Source of the DNA: JBKHJZ01 sp046537875
GTDB taxonomy: Bacteria > Actinomycetota > Acidimicrobiia > Acidimicrobiales > VFJN01
NCBI GenBank assembly: GCA_046537875.1
Contig: JBKHJZ010000028.1
Coordinates: forward strand, 1-26,811
Length of the DNA: 26,811 bases
Direction of reading: 5' to 3'
In this document: piece after piece, positions 22,500 through 26,811 of the stretch
How the letters are laid out: each line of letters starts with the position of its first letter
Numbering within the stretch: position 1 is the first letter of the stretch
Translations under genes and position numbers: made by a program
The notes under the pieces: model-generated
The model's database searches: none
What the model was told of the DNA's origin: nothing
What the model saw: the letters and a program-made list of their open reading frames with translations, nothing else

Positions 22500-23177
22500 A
22501 TGTCGACCACTCCTGGACCATCGGATCGCCCTCCGGCCGAGCAGCAGGGCGGGGTCCCGCTCCCGCCCGAGTCCCGCGCCGACGAGCCGCCCGCCGCCCA
22601 GGCGTCCCCGGCGGACGAGGCCGCACGGGATGCCGAGGCAGCCCGCGACCGCCGCGAGGCCGAGCGCGACGAGACCGAGCGCGAGCGGGCCGCCGGTGGA
22701 GCGGGTGCCGGGGCGGCGTCCCTCCCCTCGACGGCCCAGGTCGGTCAGAGCGCCGGCCTGCTCCGCATCGTGGCGATCATCGTGATCGTCGGCGGCATCA
22801 TCTCCATGGTCGCCGGCGTGGCCACCTGGCTCCTCGTCCGCGAACAGCTGCAGGACGAGAACATCACCGTGTCCGACGACGCCGACCGTTTCGAGGGCTG
22901 GGAGGTGGACGGTCCCTTCACGGCGTACGAGCAGGCCAACGTCATCGAGCGCCACGCCCTCGAGGAGACCGGGGGCCTCACCTACGCCGAGCTCGACCGC
23001 GGCGATCCGCTGCGGGAGCAGGCCATGCAGGCGTCGTTCCTCCGGGCTTCGCTGTTCACCTCGGTGGTCTCGTTCGGGGTGGCCGCGTTCGCCTTCGGGC
23101 TCGGCATCCTCCTGATCCTGGTCGGCGTGGGGCTGATGCGCATCGCCAGGGCGTTGAACGTCGCCGTGACCGCCTGA
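22500..23177 (+). CDS. Two-helix membrane protein with charged disordered N-terminus
   Basis: Of 225 aa, residues 1-80 are Pro/Ala/Glu/Arg-rich and disordered, with a Glu/Arg-rich helical stretch (about 39-64). A transmembrane helix at about 90-113 (RIVAIIVIVGGIISMVAG) is followed by an ~70-residue outer loop starting LQDENITVSDDADRFEGWEV. A second helix spans about 184-214. ATG 22500 has GGTGAG close upstream. Such actinobacterial proteins are often misnamed ring-opening dioxygenase LigA; nothing here supports an enzyme. The loop with ITVSDDADRFEG and VDGPFTAYEQANVIERH looks conserved and may be the functional part. Role unknown. Confidence 0.8.
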   Translation: MSTTPGPSDRPPAEQQGGVPLPPESRADEPPAAQASPADEAARDAEAARDRREAERDETERERAAGGAGAGAASLPSTAQVGQSAGLLRIVAIIVIVGGIISMVAGVATWLLVREQLQDENITVSDDADRFEGWEVDGPFTAYEQANVIERHALEETGGLTYAELDRGDPLREQAMQASFLRASLFTSVVSFGVAAFAFGLGILLILVGVGLMRIARALNVAVTA

Positions 23178-23270
23178 GGCTCCACGCGCCGCGCGCCGGC
23201 GCCGGGCGACACGGGGAAGGGGGGTCACCGCGGCGGCGCATCCCCGTCGTCGGGCGGGCATCGCCCTGCC
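23178..23270. other. Gap before the helicase gene
   Basis: The 93-bp GC-rich gap between the membrane protein and the HrpA gene holds short GC dyads but no convincing promoter, terminator or Shine-Dalgarno. Confidence 0.5.
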
Positions 23271-26200
23271 ATGCTGGACGCCGGCCAGCTCCGGCACATC
23301 CGCTCGCCCCGACCCACATCCGTGCGCACCGACCCCGTGGATCTCCGGCGCCGCCTCGGCGGTCTGACCCTGCGCGACGAGCGCAGGCTGCGGCGACGCC
23401 TGGCGCAGGCGGAACGGACCGACGACCGCCACGAGCGTCGTGCGGCGCTGGCATCGGTCGCCGAGGCGGTCGACGAGGCCGAGCGGTACATCGCCCGGCG
23501 GCGCGCCGCCCCGCCTACGACGGTCACCTACCCCGCGTCCCTGCCGATCACCGACCGGCGGGCCGACATCCTGAGCGCCATCCGCGACAACCAGGTGGTG
23601 GTCGTCTCGGGCGAGACGGGCTCCGGCAAGAGCACGCAGCTCCCCAAGCTGTGCCTCGAGCTCGGCCGTGGCGTGCGCGGGATGATCGGGCACACCCAGC
23701 CGCGCCGGCTGGCGGCACGCACGGTGGCGGAGCGGGTGGCCGACGAGATGGGCTCGCCCCTGGGCGACGTGGTGGGCTGCACGGTCCGGTTCTCCGACCA
23801 GGTCGGCGAGCGCACGCTGGTGAAGCTGATGACCGACGGCATCCTCCTCGCCGAGCTGCAGCGCGACCGGGCGCTCCGCCGGTACGACACGATCATCGTC
23901 GACGAGGCCCACGAGCGCTCGCTGAACATCGACTTCATCCTCGGCTACCTCACCGAGCTGCTCCCCCGCCGCCCCGACCTCCGGGTCGTCGTCACGTCGG
24001 CGACCATCGACACCGAGCGGTTCGCGTCGCACTTCGACGCTCCGGTGGTGGAGGTCTCGGGCCGGTCGTACCCGGTCGAGATCCGCTACCGCCCGATCGA
24101 CGGGGACACGCCCGGCCGGCGTGGCCGCACGGCTGGCAGGACCGGCCGTCGCCGTGCCGGCATGGCCCCCGACGAGATCGACGCGGTCACCGCCGCGGTC
24201 GACGAGCTGTGCCGGGCGGGACCGGGGGACATCCTGGTGTTCCTCTCCGGCGAGCGGGAGATCCGGGACACGGCGGCGGCTCTCGCCGAGATGGACCGGC
24301 CGGGCACCGAGGTCCTGCCTCTGTTCGCGCGGCTGTCGGCGGCCGACCAGCATCGCGTGTTCCGCTCCCACGACGGCCGGCGCATCGTGCTCGCCACCAA
24401 CGTGGCGGAGACGTCGATCACGGTGCCCGGCGTGCGCTCCGTCGTGGACCTGGGCACGGCCCGCATCTCCCGCTACAACCGGCGCACGAAGGTGCAGCGC
24501 CTGCCGATCGAACCGATCAGCCGGGCGTCGGCCGACCAGCGCGCCGGGCGCTGCGGGCGCGTCGCACCCGGGATCTGCATCCGCCTCTGGGACGAGGAGG
24601 ACCACGCGGCGCGCCCCGAGTTCACCGACCCCGAGATCCTGCGGACGAACCTGGCGTCGGTCGTCCTCCAGATGGCGGCCCTCGGGCTGGGCGACATCGA
24701 GTCGTTCCGGTTCGTCGACCGCCCCGACGCCCGGGCGATCCGCGACGCCGTCGCGCTGCTCGTGGAGCTGGGGGCGATGACCACCGACCGGGCGCTCACC
24801 CCCCTCGGGCGCCGGCTCGCCCGCCTGCCGGTCGACCCCCGCTTCGGGCGCATGATCCTCGAGGCCGACGCCCACGGCTGCGTGCACGAGGTGCTGGTGG
24901 TCGCCGCTGCGCTCTCGATCCAGGATCCCCGGGAGCGGCCGCTGGGGCAGGAGCAGGAGGCCGACGCGCTGCACGCCCGCTTCGTCGATCCGGCGTCCGA
25001 CATCGTGACGGTCCTCAACCTGTGGGCCCACCTCCAGGACGCGCAGCGCAGGCTCTCCGCGAGCCGGTTCCGGCGGATGTGCCGGGCCGAGCACCTCCAC
25101 CACGCCCGCGTCCGCGAGTGGCAGGACCTGGTCCGCCAGCTCCGCGAGGTGGCCGGCGAGCTGGGCATCCGCCGCACCCGCCGGCCCGCCCACCGCGATG
25201 CGGTGCACCGTGCGGTGCTCGCCGGGCTGCTCTCCCACGTCGGCATGCGCATCGCCGAGACGTCCGAGTACCTCGGCGCCCGCCAGGCCCGGTTCTCGAT
25301 CTCCCCCGGCTCGGCCCTCCACGGGTCGACCCCGTCCTGGGTCATGGCCGGCGAGCTCGTCGAGACCGACCGCCCGCGGGCCCGCATGGTGGCGCGCATC
25401 GACCCTGGGTGGATCGAGCCGCTGGCCGGTCACCTGGTGCGCCGCAGCCACGGGGAGCCGTGGTGGGATCCCGGCCGCGGCGTCGCGCTGACGAACGAGC
25501 GGGTGAGCCTCTACGGGTTGCCGATCGTTCCCTCCCGGCGCGTGCCGCTCGACCGGGTCGACCCGGCGGCGGCGCGGGCGATGTTCATCCACCACGCGCT
25601 GGTGGCCGGCGACTGGACCACGCACCACGACTTCGCCCGGGAGAACCGGCGCCTGCTCGACGAGGTCGCGGGCCTCGAGGACCGCACCCGCCGGCGCGAC
25701 CTGCTGGTCGCCGACGGGCGGCTGGCCGACGTCTTCGCCGAGCGGATCGGCGACGAGGTCACGTCGGCCCCCAGCTTCGACGCCTGGTGGTCGCGAGCGT
25801 CCCGCCGCACCCGTGAGCGACTGAGCCTGACGCTCGACGACGTGGTGGCCGCCGGGGCCGAGCCCGTCGATCCGGAGGCCTTCCCCACGAGCTGGCGCCA
25901 GGGGGACGTGGTGCTCGACGTGTCCTACACGTTCGGGCCCGGCGAGCCCGACGACGGCGTGACCGTGCACGTGCCGCTCCCGATCCTCTTCCGGCTCAGC
26001 GGCGACGGATTCGACTGGCAGGTGCCCGGGCACCGCCTCGAGCTGGTGACGGCGCTGATCCGGGCGCTTCCCAAGCAGGTCCGCCGGCGTCTCGTCCCCG
26101 CGCCCGACCGGGCGCGCGAGGCGCTGGCGGCGATCACCCCCGACGACGGGCCGCTCCTCGAGGTGCTCGCCGGGCGGCTCGGGACGATCGCCGGCGTCCC

Positions 26201-26811
26201 GGTCTCCCCGGCGTCGTTCGATCTCACCAGGGTCCCGCGGCACCTGCTCGTCCGGTTCCGCATCGAGGACGAGGCCGGCAGCGAGGTGGCGAGTGGCCGT
26301 GACCTCGGCGCGCTCCGGCGACTGCTGCGTGACCGGGCCCGCCGGGCGGTCACCGGGGTCGCCGGCTCGGTCGAGCGGACGGGCATGCGGGGCTGGGAGA
26401 TCGACACGCTGCCGCGCGCGGTGGGTGCCGAGGCCGGCGGCCACGCGGTGCACGGCTTCCCCGCGCTCGTGGACGAGGGTGCGACCCTCGGCGTCCGGGT
26501 GTTCGTCGACGAGGCCGAGCAGGCAGCGGCGATGGCCGGCGGGGCCCGCCGCCTGCTGCTGCTGGCGGCACCCGGCGCCCGGCGCGAGGTCGAGCGGCGG
26601 CTCCGATCCGTGCCGGAGCTCGCGGCGGTGCCGACCGGCCACCCCGGGCCGGACGCGATCGCAGACGACTGCCTGGCGGCCGCAGCCGACCGGATCGTGA
26701 CGACGCACGGCGGCCCGCCCTGGGACGCGGCCGGCGCCCGCCGCCTCCAGGAGGCGGCCCGGGCCCGGCTGGGGCGGCTCGCCGTGGGTACGGCGGCCGA
26801 GGCCGCGGAGC
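23271..26811 (+). CDS. hrpA: ATP-dependent RNA helicase HrpA (DEAH box), 3' end cut by window
   Basis: At least 1180 residues are present with no stop before the window edge; HrpA proteins are about 1300 aa, so roughly the last tenth is missing. Motifs run in order: Walker A GETGSGKSTQLPK (114-126), TQPRRLAARTVAERVA, the DEAH box DEAH (211-214), SAT (243-245), NVAETSITVPGV, and motif VI QRAGRCGR (423-430). The helicase-associated HA2/OB region follows (about 480-690), then the large HrpA-specific C-terminal domain (from about 750). A basic Arg/Gly-rich insert lies at about 277-297, between the two RecA-like lobes. The family unwinds RNA and functions in mRNA processing. ATG 23271 is the first usable start; GTGs at residues 18 and 23 are alternatives, as no ribosome site is visible. 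Confidence 0.93.
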   Translation, partial: MLDAGQLRHIRSPRPTSVRTDPVDLRRRLGGLTLRDERRLRRRLAQAERTDDRHERRAALASVAEAVDEAERYIARRRAAPPTTVTYPASLPITDRRADILSAIRDNQVVVVSGETGSGKSTQLPKLCLELGRGVRGMIGHTQPRRLAARTVAERVADEMGSPLGDVVGCTVRFSDQVGERTLVKLMTDGILLAELQRDRALRRYDTIIVDEAHERSLNIDFILGYLTELLPRRPDLRVVVTSATIDTERFASHFDAPVVEVSGRSYPVEIRYRPIDGDTPGRRGRTAGRTGRRRAGMAPDEIDAVTAAVDELCRAGPGDILVFLSGEREIRDTAAALAEMDRPGTEVLPLFARLSAADQHRVFRSHDGRRIVLATNVAETSITVPGVRSVVDLGTARISRYNRRTKVQRLPIEPISRASADQRAGRCGRVAPGICIRLWDEEDHAARPEFTDPEILRTNLASVVLQMAALGLGDIESFRFVDRPDARAIRDAVALLVELGAMTTDRALTPLGRRLARLPVDPRFGRMILEADAHGCVHEVLVVAAALSIQDPRERPLGQEQEADALHARFVDPASDIVTVLNLWAHLQDAQRRLSASRFRRMCRAEHLHHARVREWQDLVRQLREVAGELGIRRTRRPAHRDAVHRAVLAGLLSHVGMRIAETSEYLGARQARFSISPGSALHGSTPSWVMAGELVETDRPRARMVARIDPGWIEPLAGHLVRRSHGEPWWDPGRGVALTNERVSLYGLPIVPSRRVPLDRVDPAAARAMFIHHALVAGDWTTHHDFARENRRLLDEVAGLEDRTRRRDLLVADGRLADVFAERIGDEVTSAPSFDAWWSRASRRTRERLSLTLDDVVAAGAEPVDPEAFPTSWRQGDVVLDVSYTFGPGEPDDGVTVHVPLPILFRLSGDGFDWQVPGHRLELVTALIRALPKQVRRRLVPAPDRAREALAAITPDDGPLLEVLAGRLGTIAGVPVSPASFDLTRVPRHLLVRFRIEDEAGSEVASGRDLGALRRLLRDRARRAVTGVAGSVERTGMRGWEIDTLPRAVGAEAGGHAVHGFPALVDEGATLGVRVFVDEAEQAAAMAGGARRLLLLAAPGARREVERRLRSVPELAAVPTGHPGPDAIADDCLAAAADRIVTTHGGPPWDAAGARRLQEAARARLGRLAVGTAAEAAE

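Noticed and set aside
22224..26708. Minus-strand open frame of about 1494 codons
   Set aside because: It is antisense to the HrpA gene and its neighbours and is rich in Arg, Gly, Pro and His with no domain order. Very high GC leaves complementary frames free of stop codons; the plus strand has the full helicase motif series.
1..26811. Mobile element, CRISPR, tRNA or rRNA
   Set aside because: No transposase or integrase motifs, regularly spaced repeats, tRNA-like T-loop sequences or rRNA stretches were found on reading both strands.

Overview
The window is very GC-rich bacterial DNA, densely packed with genes and with G/C at most third codon positions. Several gene types are characteristic of high-GC Actinomycetota: an F420-type luciferase-like oxidoreductase, an Rv2578c-type radical SAM protein, an actinobacterial HrpA helicase, a PatA-like acetyltransferase/cyclic-nucleotide module, and apparent leaderless starts. 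An Acidimicrobiia-like actinobacterium is plausible, but the sequence does not settle the class. There are no rRNAs, tRNAs, CRISPR arrays, insertion sequences or phage genes, so this looks like ordinary chromosome.

Layout. 199-3678: an aromatic/2-hydroxyacid catabolic cluster. Homogentisate 1,2-dioxygenase (+) is divergent from an uncharacterised AGLFPPA-motif protein and an FAD-linked 2-hydroxyacid dehydrogenase (both -). 3713-5340: a membrane-anchored NMT1/SsuA-type binding protein and a flavodoxin (-), with no transporter partners. 5540-8323: aldo/keto reductase, nitroreductase and MenB naphthoate synthase (+), separated by palindromes and hairpins. 8338-9840: a five-helix membrane protein with a His/Asp-rich loop and a conserved extracytoplasmic domain of unknown function (-). 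9990-15456: a nucleoside-salvage locus. Purine nucleoside phosphorylase, a phosphohexomutase probably acting as phosphopentomutase, and a PfkB kinase run on the minus strand. Cytidine deaminase and thymidine phosphorylase, which overlap, run divergently on the plus strand. 15482-16054: cobalamin adenosyltransferase (-). 16098-18745: a two-gene ABC exporter of the antibiotic type (-). 18851-20657: a GNAT acetyltransferase, a cyclic-nucleotide-binding-fold protein and an LLM oxidoreductase, overlapping each other (-). These are divergent from a TetR/LmrA-type regulator at 20725-21294, with two copies of a 21-bp operator-like unit between them. 21326-22423: a radical SAM protein whose promoter spacer is filled by a perfect LexA-type SOS box. 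22500-23177: a two-helix membrane protein. 23271 to the right edge: HrpA helicase, cut by the window end.

Most distinctive points. (1) A two-gene, reversed-order counterpart of the mycobacterial cyclic-nucleotide-regulated lysine acetyltransferase, apparently under LmrA-like control and followed by an oxidoreductase that starts inside the second gene. (2) An SOS box placed exactly in the -35/-10 spacer of a radical SAM gene. (3) An uncharacterised AGLFPPA protein paired with HmgA. (4) The His-rich membrane protein. (5) Five starts with a TANNNT hexamer only 6-7 nt upstream, implying leaderless mRNAs. All family calls come from reading motifs; no database search was run.
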